From Adineta ricciae (taxonomy: Eukaryota > Rotifera > Eurotatoria > Adinetida > Adinetidae): a DNA stretch of 64,000 nt. The stretch covers positions 248,001 through 312,000 of the forward strand of contig CAJNOJ010000037.1 of NCBI GenBank assembly GCA_905250025.1. Direction: 5' to 3'. Numbering within the stretch: the stretch's first letter is position 1; every line of letters starts with the position of its first letter. A program made the translations under genes and the position numbers. The notes under the pieces are model-generated. The model saw only the letters and a list, made by a program, of their open reading frames with translations, ran no database searches and was not told the origin of the DNA. This document shows positions 36,909 to 48,352 of this stretch, in pieces.

Positions 36909-37336
36909 TTCAATCTGGTGAATATCATGCAATTCAAACACATATTCATGTGTAAATATAAACTATTGACAAAAGAAACTGATTATTATCTATCTCTATT
37001 CTTTTTCATTTATATATATATTGACGATAAAATATATATATATATGTAGTAGGTGTTGATGAAAAACTGAACTTGTAGAAATTTCTGAAAAACAAAACTA
37101 ATGATAGATGAAGTTGAAAAGAGAATGAGCGAAGTACTGTTGGGGAGCTTTTTTTCTTCTGAAGATGATTTTCCTAACAGCAGATGACATGGCAAGAGAA
37201 AAAAATATAAAAGTAAGAATTTTATGGAGTGACATACGTCAAAGGAGTAGAAAGTATTTCCTTCGGACGATTCAAATTTTTGTCTTACTTGATTAATTTT
37301 TTTTGCATATTGTTTCTCATCAAAAATCGCTTCCAG
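36909..37336. other. Large intron or intergenic gap with TA repeats
   Basis: AT-rich sequence with a (TA)n stretch around 37013..37045. It ends in an acceptor CTTCCAG at 37336. It is either one unusually long intron of a joint gene or a gap between two genes; a small undetected exon may lie here. Confidence 0.4.
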
Positions 37337-38959
37337 CGAACGACGAAATCTTTGAATTTTCGAATCAACAGATGCAGGCTAATCGCATAGGTTTGGTCCT
37401 ATCGACGACAACTGAGCGTCCGCCTTCAACATCCTCAGTTCGATTCACCACACGGCAACGTCTGCAACAATCAGATCCTCAACAAATTCACCGTGATACT
37501 AATCAAAATAACTCATCAATGCTTAACTCTCCGAAAAAATCTAGAAGAAATTCGTCTGTTGACGATATTTCAGACACATCCAAAGCTATGCAGAATTTAG
37601 TCTCGCCAAATTCATTTCAAAATTTAATCCTTAGAAAAATTCATCGAGACGCAGTAGAAGTCAGTCAACATGTTCATTCTCAGAGCTGATATCATGCTTT
37701 TTTTTCATGTTTAGGTTAGCATCTGCTGTATATTTGTGCGCGTCGGTGACATTGATACGTTAAATGAACGTTACTATGGCGAATTTCTTCTTGAAGCGTC
37801 TTGGGAAGAGCCGTCATTCAAAGGTTTACAATCGCGACCGTTTGATCCTTCGATTCGTTGGACACCTGAACTAGAACTTATGAATGGTATTGGTGAATTG
37901 CAGGATGATGTAACATACAGTGTTCATCATAATAAGCAAGGCTTTGCGACCGTTACTGAACATCACCGATTAAAAGGTACATTGTGGGAGCGTATGGAGT
38001 TACATCATTTTCCAGTTGACGTACAAGAATTATCATTATCAATTACCTCGTCACGTACGGATAAAGAAGTGACTTTTATACGTGATTTGAGAAAACCATC
38101 TGGCGTAAACCGACGCGTGTTTACTGATGAACAAGAATGGTATCTATTCGAATATGTGGATATTGAAGTGACACATCAAATTGATGAATACTTGGATGAC
38201 GTACATAATCACCCAGTTGTAATATGCTCCTGTTACGCAGCACGGTTTGTTTGTATGATTAGCAATCCGAATATTTTCATTTAATATTTCTAGCAAATAT
38301 GGTTACTTTATTTGGAATGCCTATTTTCTTATTTTTCTTATAACATCAGCCAGTTTCACGACCTTTCCCATTCCTCTATCAAAGTAATCAACTAATAGCT
38401 AATTCTTAATATTCATCTGTCTTTCGTCATAGTATTCATGGTCGGATACAAATCGCCTGTACCTTATTATTAACGTCCATCACATTTCGTTGGCTCTGCA
38501 ATAAAGCACTACCGTAAAAAATATACATTCTCTTTCAGATAGAAAAATCAACCAATTAGTCTTTTCTAGAACAATTTCTTACTTAACAGCTGTTGATATA
38601 TATGCAATCGGAAGTATATTTTCCTTGTGTCTTTTGAATATCTGTAAGTGCATACTTCATATTCACATGCATTTTCTTCCATCAACTAAGTAGACCATGG
38701 CGTTATTGGGTATATGAATTACTACACATTAGGAAGTACATATAACACAGTTTTGAACGCGCCGCAGATCGTTACCATTGATCGATATGCTCTCGTGGTG
38801 TTTACTTTAGTGTTTTTTATTTATCAAATTGGTACACTAATATGGATGTATTTAGTTCCACTGAAAAAGCGACGATTGATGTTTGCCAAAGACAAGGAGA
38901 ATCGGGTACGAATGAGGAAAAAGTTTTCTAAACAGAACCTCAATTTTACGAATTCATAA
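37337..38959 (+). CDS. Pentameric ligand-gated ion channel lacking Cys-loop cysteines
   Basis: Cys-loop receptor superfamily member. A disordered stretch ends HRDAVE, then a GTCAGT intron leads to SICCIFVRVGDIDTLNERYY, the first beta strand of the ligand-binding domain. The domain continues with FLLEASWEEP, TPELELMNGIG and ELHHFPVDVQELSLSI. This last block is the canonical loop, but its two cysteine positions are Glu and Leu, so no disulfide can form. Four helices follow on separate exons: YFIWNAYFLIFLITSAS, RIQIACTLLLTSITFRWLC, TISYLTAVDIYAIGSIFS and YALVVFTLVFFIYQIGTLI. There is no intracellular loop domain of vertebrate size and no signal peptide was found. The stop is at 38959. The ligand is unknown; it resembles orphan metazoan channels. 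Confidence 0.75.
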
Positions 38960-39347
38960 TAAAGAAAAATTGAATTCGCTGATCAGATTTTTGTCGACAA
39001 ATGGATCAATCCTATTTGAATTGTTTTAATGCTGATTTTTATTTCGATACTTTGATGTAAATAATCGTGTCTCATAGAAGGACCTCGTTTTAAAATAATT
39101 TAAAAGAGTATAAATAAAACGTGCGTTAAATACAAAAAACAGCCAACGGTGCGACAAAATGAGAAGCAAATAAAGAAGAAAACGGAATGCGTTAATAGTA
39201 TAATTCTGTTTGGTTTTGATGAGGTGAATATTTTTGCAAACTTTTCGGCACATCTGAGATACACAGAGAACAACGAAGTAGAAACGAAGAAGAACATTGT
39301 CCATCACGTGGGTAGAATAGCAGCGGCAAGTTCTTCTTTGGATCATC

Positions 39348-40750
39348 TTATAATAAAATCGATTTTTCGGTGAAAAATATGTTCAAAAGTGGCACAGAAA
39401 AGATTAATTCCGGTTTGGAATAAAGAAATATGGAAAAGATAACCAACGTCGAGCCCATTGTGAACAATAATGTTAGCTGGAAGTCAAAGAACATCATGCT
39501 GACAATACACGATATAATAATTGCCATCGATGTAGCAAAGCCTTTGAGAATATTGTCGGCATATTTAACGACTAATGCAACGATTAAACCACCAACTGAA
39601 TGTACCAATGTCGCCATCCAAACAATCGGCGTATAACCGAAAAAGAAACCTTTGGCTTTGATTTCTGCACCTTCGGTCAAGTATGTTGTTAAGACACCGA
39701 AAAACACACCAAATACACCTAATTGAATGTTACGGATCCACACCGAAACATCACTTCCTTTGAGAATCTTTTCGAAGTATACACCAGCTAAACCGCTCAG
39801 TATACCTAGATGAAAGCAATCAGTATCCATTGCAGTTCTTCAAAAGGCAACACCTACATGCAACTATTACAGCGAGAAAACCATAGACGGCGTTAACATC
39901 TTGTTTAGGTGTTGAGGTGGTCATGTTTTCAAGTTGAACGAGAGAAATACCGACGAAAAGAAGAAATAATGCAAACCATTGAACAAGATTCAATTGCCGA
40001 CGAAGTATAAAAACCATGAGAATAGCCGTGGTGAATATTTTTAATTGATATGTAACCTAAAACAATACTTTTGAAGATCATTCTCTTCAATAATGGTTGA
40101 TATTTCTCATGCGAAGTCTATTTTGAAAATGTTATATATCCGATCATAAATAATCGCTAGGATGTTTCAATTCAATACCTGAAATGTAGCAGCATCCAAA
40201 TTCGAGATAGCAATGAATAATAGGTTGTTTTGCAGGGTATACATCAGAGCCGGCAGTCCGGTTTTGAACGTATCGTAAGGTTGACACACAATTTTATCAT
40301 AAATTAACTTGAAAGCTTTCGTAACGTTTCGTTCTTCATTGATAACTAACAAAATACTAAAAATTGTCTTTTGAATCTCAGAATTCACCACTGCTGTCGA
40401 TTTGATAAACCGTTCACCAGGAAGTGTGCGGACATAACGTAGTAGCAGGATACTCATGGCATTTTGTAACGTTAATGCAGCTAAACTAACTTGTTTCATA
40501 AAAGCATGTGAAGGAGGATGTGTTGTTGATACCGAGATAGCATGCGATGGTATCGGTACTAGATGAATAGTACAAAACAAGATGCTATTCAACGAAAAAA
40601 GTTTACTTGTTACTGAGTTTCTTATGCTTGACGATGGACTCTCACGACCGGACATGTCAACGATGGTCTTATTATCCTAAAATGAGTTGCAAACATCCGC
40701 GAGTCGCAGTCGTAGATATTATCGTATTTCGGTCTTACTTTATGTGCCAT
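39348..40750 (-). CDS. SLC35A3: UDP-N-acetylglucosamine transporter (SLC35A3-type)
   Basis: Golgi nucleotide-sugar/UMP antiporter of the drug/metabolite transporter fold. The first exon MAHK starts at 40750 and splices (GTAAGA..TTTTAG) to DNKTIVDMSGRESP, a longer cytoplasmic N-terminus than in mammals. Conserved blocks are AMSILLLRYVRTLPGERF, LMYTLQNNLLFIAISNLD, AATFQVTYQLKIFTTAIL, GLAGVYFEKILKGSDVSV, WIRNIQLGVFG and LVVKYADNILKGFATS, all close to human SLC35A3. UDP-galactose transporters (SLC35A2) share these motifs, so substrate preference is by best resemblance. The gene converges on the plus-strand channel gene with about 390 bp between stops. Confidence 0.93.
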
Positions 40751-41896
40751 CTGGTAGCTTGCCTATAAATAAAACGAATGATCTATTGTTCTATATCGAT
40801 ACGTTTTTACAGATGACTAGTATATAAAGAAGATATTAGTCTAAGACCAAACAAAACAGCATTTAACTATCATTTTCTCTTGAAAGAAGAACAAATATTC
40901 ATTCATGCATAGCGATACGCGTCGTTATCAAGAGCAAACTTTTGCGCTCACACGTACGCAGAGAAAAGTGAATAGAGACATGTGCAATATTCTTAGTAGT
41001 GAATAGAGGGGCAAGAAAAATATTCGTAGGAATTCGCTTCGATATCAAATCGGTTCTTTGTAAAACGAAAGCATACGCAAATAGAAAACGGCGTCCTTCT
41101 CTTTTCTTATCAAGCGTCGTCACATGTATTTGAAAAGAATCGTTGTTTCCATATGCATGTCGATACTCTTCCTGCTATGATAAGCATGTTTGCCAAGTGA
41201 GACTCACTTCCAAAGGCAACGTAAGTTACTTGTACCTTCGCCTAACCATAGACTTCAATGTTTGAATAGAAAACGATCGGTATAAATACAAGATAAAAAA
41301 CGTCTCACACTCGTTATAATCACTCTTTGTATTTAAATTAATTACAGTCGAAATATAACCCAACGATGACTCGATTATGTAGCGTTTAACTATACGAACG
41401 AGAAAACTTTGTAGCTTACTCCAATTCCTCCAAATAAATACGTGTGTTGATCGAATCAAACACGACGATAATAGATTTTTAAAAAAAAAAGAATCATTCG
41501 ACGACATGATGACAAAAAAAAATTTCATTTTCTCCTATTTTATGTCATAGTGAAGTGAGTCGTGACAGTCAATGTTAAAAAGCAAGGAAAAAGAATGAGA
41601 CTCGTGTTTAAACAAAATGGTCGAACCATAACCAATCGTCGGTCTTTTACCTTTTCTCTGTAACCTGCCTAAATGAATTTTGTTTATGACATGACTACAC
41701 TACAAGATCCACTCGTCATTGAGTCGATAACGATTGAATTTGCATAGAGTGCACAATCCTGTTCTATTTCTCTATCGATATAATTTTTTGACATAGCGAA
41801 CTGTTATTTCTTCTGATATAAAATAGAGTTTCAGTATGAAGTTTCACATGAAAAATGTTGTAGAAGAGAAGAAAAACCATTGCTCATGGGTTTCGT
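40751..41896. other. Intergenic region
   Basis: About 1.1 kb between the SLC35A3-like start and the 3' end of the first TMEM272-like gene. Only weak, unsupported frames were seen. No repeat or RNA gene recognised. Confidence 0.4.
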
Positions 41897-42604
41897 TTAA
41901 GTGCTTCGTCCAGTACAGCATTGTCGAAAGCATGATAAACAGCATTGAAGAAATGCCCAAACGATAGTTATGATTAATAAAGCGAATGTCCATTTGTACA
42001 AAACCGGTTGACAATAATTTGGCTTGTTTATATCATTAAATTGGACTGTGCTATGAACACTGAATACCCAGACGCATCCCAGGATAAACCAGATGAAAAC
42101 AAATACTGATATGAGCACTGTTACAAAGATATTTAGACATATGCCACAGCTAGCGAATATGGTCAATGCGGTTGAATCCGATATGAAGCACATGAACGTT
42201 CTACAAGAGCAAAAAGAGATAAGAACTATTAGTTTAAGGAAGAAGTTTTGTTGAATATTGAATTTACAAGGCTAGGAGAACAGAAAGACCAACAAGTGCA
42301 AGACCACAGATGCCAGCTACGATCATGTATGTTGGAATGCGTTGATCGATAGGACATTGTCCTTTATAGCTTAAGCCAATAGCAAGTTCAATTATTGGGA
42401 TAATCGATGCGAGTAGAGTTGAGCTATGACGAAAAAAAATCAAAGTATTCAATCGAAGGTTTTCAAATTACGAGCCATTTACATAAGAAAATAAGTTGTG
42501 CCAAATGTTTTACTAGCTGTTTCAACTGGTAAGTAATATGTTGTACGTGCTCCAGCTCGTAATGGAGCTGTTTCACTAGTTCCCTCAATTAACGTTGGAT
42601 TCAT
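41897..42604 (-). CDS. TMEM272-like four-helix membrane protein (copy 1)
   Basis: Starts at ATG 42604 (MNPTLIEGTSETAPLRAG). Helix 1 contains STLLASIIPIIELAIGLSY, followed by the family motif GQCPIDQRIPTYMIVAG. The next helix is GLALVGLSVLLAL, and a separate exon gives the FASCGICLNIFVTVLISVF region, GCVWVFSVHSTVQF and NYCQPVLYKWTFALLIITI. The C-terminus is cysteine-rich (CCLSCFRQCC), suggesting palmitoylation. The CP..IP.YMIV.G and VWVF..(N)YC signatures define the TMEM272 group expanded in invertebrates. Function is unknown. Confidence 0.75.
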
Positions 42605-43752
42605 TGATGTGTGATGGAAAAGTAAAAGATAACGCTTGATGACTGGATAATGCGAATGTTAAGCTTGTTTTTCTTGATTTTTATGTCGGTTTTTTTCTTC
42701 CTCTATGCCTTACTCGCTCTGTGTGTATGTTTTTTTTTCTCTCTCGTTCTTTCACACACATTTATACTACTCGACATTTTTTCTCGCTTATTTGGACGCT
42801 AAAGAATCGGTCGTACAAATATGAATCATCTGCTAGTCGATCGCTATTCATTTACCGACAATATATACAATCATGAAGCAATGTAAGAGAAATCGTGCTG
42901 ACAAACGATTCACAATTTGTATACATAAATATAATAAATTCAATAGAGTCCAAAGCTTAGCTATTGGATATCTATAATTAGAAACTCGATTAATTCATTC
43001 CTCTTGTTGAATCGAGTTTCGCTCGTATGAAAATATGAGAATAATCGCGATAACGAACATGTCTTAATCAAGCGATATTTTATGATGTGCATCTCATCTC
43101 GGAATGCATTGTTAGTTAGCGAACGAGATTCAGTAATAGAACCTGGTAACCCTAACGATTTAATAGCGCTTTGTCCCTAGATTAATCTACGTGTAATCAG
43201 TGATTCATGTACTGATGATAATATGACTGTACACGAACCTGTTTCAATCCATAGAAAACTTTATCAAATTATTTTCAGTACGACAAATATGTATTTCATT
43301 GCAAGAAAAATCACCGTTGATCTATCGTATTGCCTACGAGTCGGATGATTAACTTTATTGTTCATTATTCAATATCTTCTTTCAGATCGAATATTTTGTC
43401 CACGTTGACCTTCTATGCTTAGTTCAATCATAACTTTAAATAACCTGTCAAATTATTTCTACTAAGAAGATAATTATCAGCAGATGTTGAACATCAAATA
43501 AAACGATAAATATTCAAAGTAATTTCAATCGCCATTACACATATTAAGAAAAAATGAGTAAGAGCGAAGTGATCGAATGATAATTACTATTCACACACAT
43601 CAATTAAAACATCTTTTTGACAGATAACAAACAAAATCTTTATTTTAAACATCGAATTTACACGACGAAGAATGAGATGCTGCGATATATAAGTGTAAAA
43701 TGAACATAAATGGCTTTTTTTCCTTTGTTCATATTATATGCAAATAAGCAAT
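42605..43752. other. Intergenic region between TMEM272-like copies
   Basis: About 1.1 kb of AT-rich DNA with T-rich and CT-rich runs near 42690..42760. No coding potential recognised. It likely contains the promoter of copy 1 and the 3' end of copy 2. Confidence 0.4.
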
Positions 43753-44558
43753 CTAGGCTTTTAATGTCGTTAGTGATTGAAAACAAGCACGACAACACGA
43801 TACGCAGCAACTAACAACCATTAAAATATAGGTAACAATTATGATCCAGAAAGCAAATTCATATAGAGTTTTGTGACAGTAATAAGGTGAGTTTTCTTTC
43901 TCAAAGTTGACCGTTGTCTTCGCTCCAAACACCCACACATTCCCCTTTGAATAGAAACCAAAAATAAATATGCTTTTGTTGGATAAGACGGAGTATTAGT
44001 TTTTTTTTCTCCTTACCGCAATAAACCAACCGAACAGGAAGAAACTCATTATAAATATAAAAAATACTACAGCACCAATCACACATCCGCTAATACACGA
44101 GCCAGCAATTGAATCTTGCTTAATACAGCATACAAATGCGATTACCTGGATTTGAAGAAATACGAGCGTTTTCTATTTAAGAAGAAGACTTTCCTTACAA
44201 TAACCATGGTTAAACCGATTGCTGCGATACCACACGCACCTGTGACGATCAAGTAGATTGGAATGTAAACATTGATTGGACATTGATCAAGATAAACTAT
44301 TCCGAATACTAATTGAAGAATAGGAATGACGAGAACGATACACAGCGCGACAAGAAAATAAGTTGAGCGGAGTATGAGAGCGAGAAATGGTGGAAGAAAT
44401 CGGATGCGCTTCGTCCGATCGTACGTTTGACGAGGTAACTTGTCATGTTTTATTGGTTCAGCGAATACATTTGAAAACTGAGGAACACCTACACTAAGTC
44501 GATGATTTGAAGTATAAGGTCTTGGATATATTGCTGGCAGTGGTTCCTGTGTCATCAT
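43753..44558 (-). CDS. TMEM272-like four-helix membrane protein (copy 2)
   Basis: Starts at ATG 44558. A proline/basic-rich N-terminus (QEPLPAIYPRPYTSNH) precedes YFLVALCIVLVIPILQLVFG and the motif DQCPINVYIPIYLIVTGACG. Later exons give SGCVIGAVVFFIFIMSFFL, NVWVFGAKTTVNFEKEN and YYCHKTLYEFAFWIIIVTYI. The C-terminus is again cysteine-rich (CCVSCCRACF). Three exons with short introns. Same orientation as copy 1 and divergent from copy 3, indicating local duplication with one inversion. Confidence 0.78.
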
Positions 44559-45268
44559 TGTTTGTCTAAAAGATTATGAACGATCAGAGAAATAGAAGAA
44601 AACGTAGATGGTAACAATAATTATAACACAATGTATAGATGAAGAAAAAAAAACTCGAACTTGTTATGATGTTTTGTTTCCTTTTTTTTCTACGTTGCAT
44701 GTTATTTTTGAATTCTTCTACGGTTCTTTCTTTTTTTAATTTTCAAACATATTTAAAAACATAGCTTTGGTTTGCTTTTGCCGCTGAATAATACTTGACT
44801 ATGTTCGCCTTTGCTGTTTTGAAAAACAACAAAAGTAAATTTGTATTAGTAGTTGATACTTGTCAGAAAACGAACCTTTGGGATACGATAGTTTGGCGTC
44901 GATTACTTACCGATTATCAAACATATTCAGATGCAAGAAAATGAGAAATGAATAAATTTCATTTCAATTCAAAGCATTGACTAGTTACTGGTCATACAAT
45001 GTGTAGGCGAATCGTATTTGAACATTCGATGATATAATATAGCATGATCATTAATCATCTCAACAATGTTAAACTCTTCTTCTTCTTGTTCGCTAGTCAA
45101 CAATGATTCTTCTATCTTGCTAATTTATGTCATCTTTTCATTATTTGCTCTTCCTTTTATATATGCGGGCAAATACTACTACGCAATATAACTTTGAAAT
45201 ATAAAAAAAGAAAGTTAACGCTTCTTTCTTCTTTCGAACAGTCGTGGTAGATGATAGGAGAGTAAGGC

Positions 45269-46294
45269 ATGTTTTCTAGTCGGCGACCTCTATCACCTAT
45301 TCCGGCAAGTTTTACATCATCGTTCTCATCAGATAATTCACCAACATCAACGAGAAGACGACCATCATCTCTAGGCTTCTATCAACTAGAAGTTCGTGAT
45401 CTCGAAAATGCCAATGATACCGATTGGAACCAACCAACATTTCGTATTCCGAGACCAACGCTATCGTTGCCAGGCTCATCCGTATATGATCCAACGGATG
45501 ATCTCATATGGTGGACACCGACAGACGATGATCCGTCGCTATCTACCGAAGAATTCTCTTCGTATCTAAATCCGCCTCGTAGATTACGCCCTTCCGAAGG
45601 ACCTGTATATCAAATCACTTCGCCGCCGCTTCCTTCTCCTTCATTGCCAGCTCAATATCAAGCTCCGTCTACTCCTTTGCCACGATCGACGCCTAAACGT
45701 ATCCTCCGACGTTTTCGACCGAAGAGATACATCAGAGAAAAGACTCCTGGTCTATGTACAACTTTATGTTCTGGTGGTTTTGGTACCGTCGCTGTACTTA
45801 TTTATCTTTGTTTTGCTCTCGCCCTACCAATCGCCAAGCTCGTTCTAGGTATTCTTTATATCAATGATTGCCGTGTAAATAATAAAATTCCATTATACAT
45901 GATTGTGTCTGGTGCTGGTGGATTGGCTATGGTACTATTTCTTCTTCTATCGTCAACTTGTACATTCTATCGATCATCGACGGTTGCAAGAAAAGCAACT
46001 CATAAATGTATCATAGGCATTATTGCATTTGCACGTGGCATGCAAGGTGCCATCGCTCTTTTTCTTTTTATTTGGTTTTTTCTTGGTAATTTCTGGGTAT
46101 TTGGCGCTCGATATCGTGTTCGAACCGATGTACCTGACGAAATAGACAATTACTGTCATCCAGGTCTTTACTGGTTTGCGTTCTATGTTCTGATTTTTAC
46201 TTATGTCGCTGCTATATTTGTGTGCATTTTCAAATTTTGTGGAAATCTCTTGTGTTGTGGCGCGTTTGATATGTGGAAAAAAGCTTTTTCATAA
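45269..46294 (+). CDS. TMEM272-like four-helix membrane protein (copy 3, intronless)
   Basis: One uninterrupted frame of 341 residues from ATG 45269. The ~150-residue N-terminal tail is Pro/Ser/Arg-rich with SP motifs (SRRPLSPIPASF, PPLPSPSLPAQYQ). The membrane part reads VAVLIYLCFALALPIAKLVL, NDCRVNNKIPLYMIVSGAGG, AIALFLFIWFFLGNFWVFG and YCHPGLYWFAFYVLIFTYV. In the family motif the usual CP is CR. Copies 1 and 2 have introns and this one has none, which could mean retroposition or intron loss. A pyrimidine-rich upstream region precedes it. Confidence 0.78.
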   Translation: MFSSRRPLSPIPASFTSSFSSDNSPTSTRRRPSSLGFYQLEVRDLENANDTDWNQPTFRIPRPTLSLPGSSVYDPTDDLIWWTPTDDDPSLSTEEFSSYLNPPRRLRPSEGPVYQITSPPLPSPSLPAQYQAPSTPLPRSTPKRILRRFRPKRYIREKTPGLCTTLCSGGFGTVAVLIYLCFALALPIAKLVLGILYINDCRVNNKIPLYMIVSGAGGLAMVLFLLLSSTCTFYRSSTVARKATHKCIIGIIAFARGMQGAIALFLFIWFFLGNFWVFGARYRVRTDVPDEIDNYCHPGLYWFAFYVLIFTYVAAIFVCIFKFCGNLLCCGAFDMWKKAFS

Positions 46295-48352
46295 ATCACT
46301 TCATATCTAATCTGGGTCAAAAACAAGCCAAGTACATAAGCTCCAATTGATTGACCATTTCATGAGTGTATATGTATGCGATACGAATCGGACAGATAAG
46401 ACGGCAACAGCAACAACAACGATGAAAAGTTGGTTAATTGCTTTTTCTTTCTTTCTTTCACTTCGAAATACGCATATTTTCGACATACGAGAGAGATGCA
46501 GTTCACTTGTCGCGAAAATACGACGACAATGGGTGTGCATATACGGCAATTGAACAGGAGAAACAGAGAGAAAGAGAGTGCGAGAGGAAAGATGAAACGA
46601 GGTCGACACATACATTTATATTTTTTCTGTATGTGTACAGTAGATATGAGTAAAGAGACGATCGACGTTTAACGAAGCACTTGACTGATACAAAGCAACC
46701 TTCTTTTTCTCTCGTGTTCATCCGTACAGACACGCACATACTGCCGTTAGTCTTCTGCTTCCAAATTACAAAATGAACGAATGTCTCTCTCTCTCTCTCT
46801 TCCCACTTCTTCACGAGAGCTTATTCTTTATTCTATATGCATATATATATATATATATATATGCCATATAGACAGCCTCAGAAGAGCAATTTGTTCTTTT
46901 ATTTCTTCACCATCACAACAACGAACAATAATCGTACATAGTCTGTGCATACTATATACATTTTTCCTCGCTGTTTGCCTTTCTCTCGTTCGTCTTATAA
47001 TGGAATAGGATTACTCCATCCATGATGATTTATTGCAGCATAGATGACCAACGAGGTAAGTACACGAGTTCGTTCAGAAGAAAATACGCACGTCGAACAC
47101 ATCATGTACATATGTATGTATTAGAGGCGGATGAAAGCTAGTGCAGGAACAAGGCTTTTCTTTCCTTCTCTTTTTTTGATAATAGAATAGACGATCAGAA
47201 CACTATTCTATTACCAACCTTCTCCTTTCTCTCTTTCTTTATACACAACTCAGCGGGGTTGAAGAATATTACGTATGACAATACTAGAATGATACTTGAT
47301 ATTTCTGCCAATGCACAAGCTACTTGTAACAATATTCAACATCTATTCCGAGTTCATTCATTCACGCTTTGTTTTTCTTTCATCCCTTCCTTTTTTTCAT
47401 AGATTGTTCTCTCTTCTTCTTCTCAGTTTTTTTTCTTTGACATATGTATGTGCTTTGCTTGATTGTATTACATAAGCGGACTATGCGTAGAATGTGTATA
47501 AATATATGCTCGTCACTATATACATACGTATATATTTGGATGGATCGATCTTCTTATATATATCCTCTCGCTCTTTTTTCTTCATAGGTAAAGGGTATAG
47601 ATGTATGTAATAACTTTGAAAGAATATACATATCTAGTAGCTGTAAGTAAAAGATCTTTTGATGAATTTATGAAGGATTTCTTTCTCTCTTCTTTTTATC
47701 CCGATAAATATTGCTTTAGTTTACCCTGCTAGATATGATCATGATTTATTTGCACATACTTCTTCAGGAGAAGAGATGCATGTCCTCTTCTCTTTCGCGA
47801 TTGTCTCCTTCGTTTATCCTTCGAGATATTGATAAGAAAACGAACAGGTCAAAAGGATGGTCGAATGATCACTCATTCTTTTGTTTGATAAATCAATAAC
47901 CCAGCAAGTTTTTTCACTAACACACACTTCTTATCTTTTCACATGCGCAGTGTTTTCTTTTCCTCTTCAATCCATCATCAGAATTATTTTTTTGAAAAAA
48001 CAATATTCAATGCCTTTGTCGTCTTCTGATTACTCAATATCGACCAAGAGTAATTACATCACGCACCTAAGGTAAAGAACAGAATCAGATCGGTCATATT
48101 GTTCCATACGCACATACATGTCCGAATCGAATAATCATGCATATTGTTTGAATTCTCTTTTATTCATTCTCTTTGCATTTACTTGACATGTCAGTGCACT
48201 AGTACAGTAAGCTATGCAAGTTATATATCGCTATCAGCATATATCGTCTAGACATTACTCTCTTTGACTGTATATGTCTGCATTATCCAACAGGTACCAA
48301 GTAGAATACATATGTTCATTTTCAGATTGATTGATGATCTATTTATCGTCAG
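46295..48352. other. Long intergenic region with microsatellites
   Basis: About 2 kb upstream of the plus-strand membrane-protein gene. It holds (TC)n at about 46783..46802, (TA)n at about 46843..46863, several CTTTT-rich stretches and TATATA clusters near 47510..47560. Open frames on both strands are low complexity. An acceptor ATCGTCAG directly before the next ATG implies a 5' UTR intron or trans-splice site. No gene recognised. Confidence 0.45.

Noticed and set aside
46307-46814. Several overlapping frames on both strands after the third TMEM272-like gene
   Set aside because: Low-complexity, mutually overlapping and without homology; treated as intergenic.
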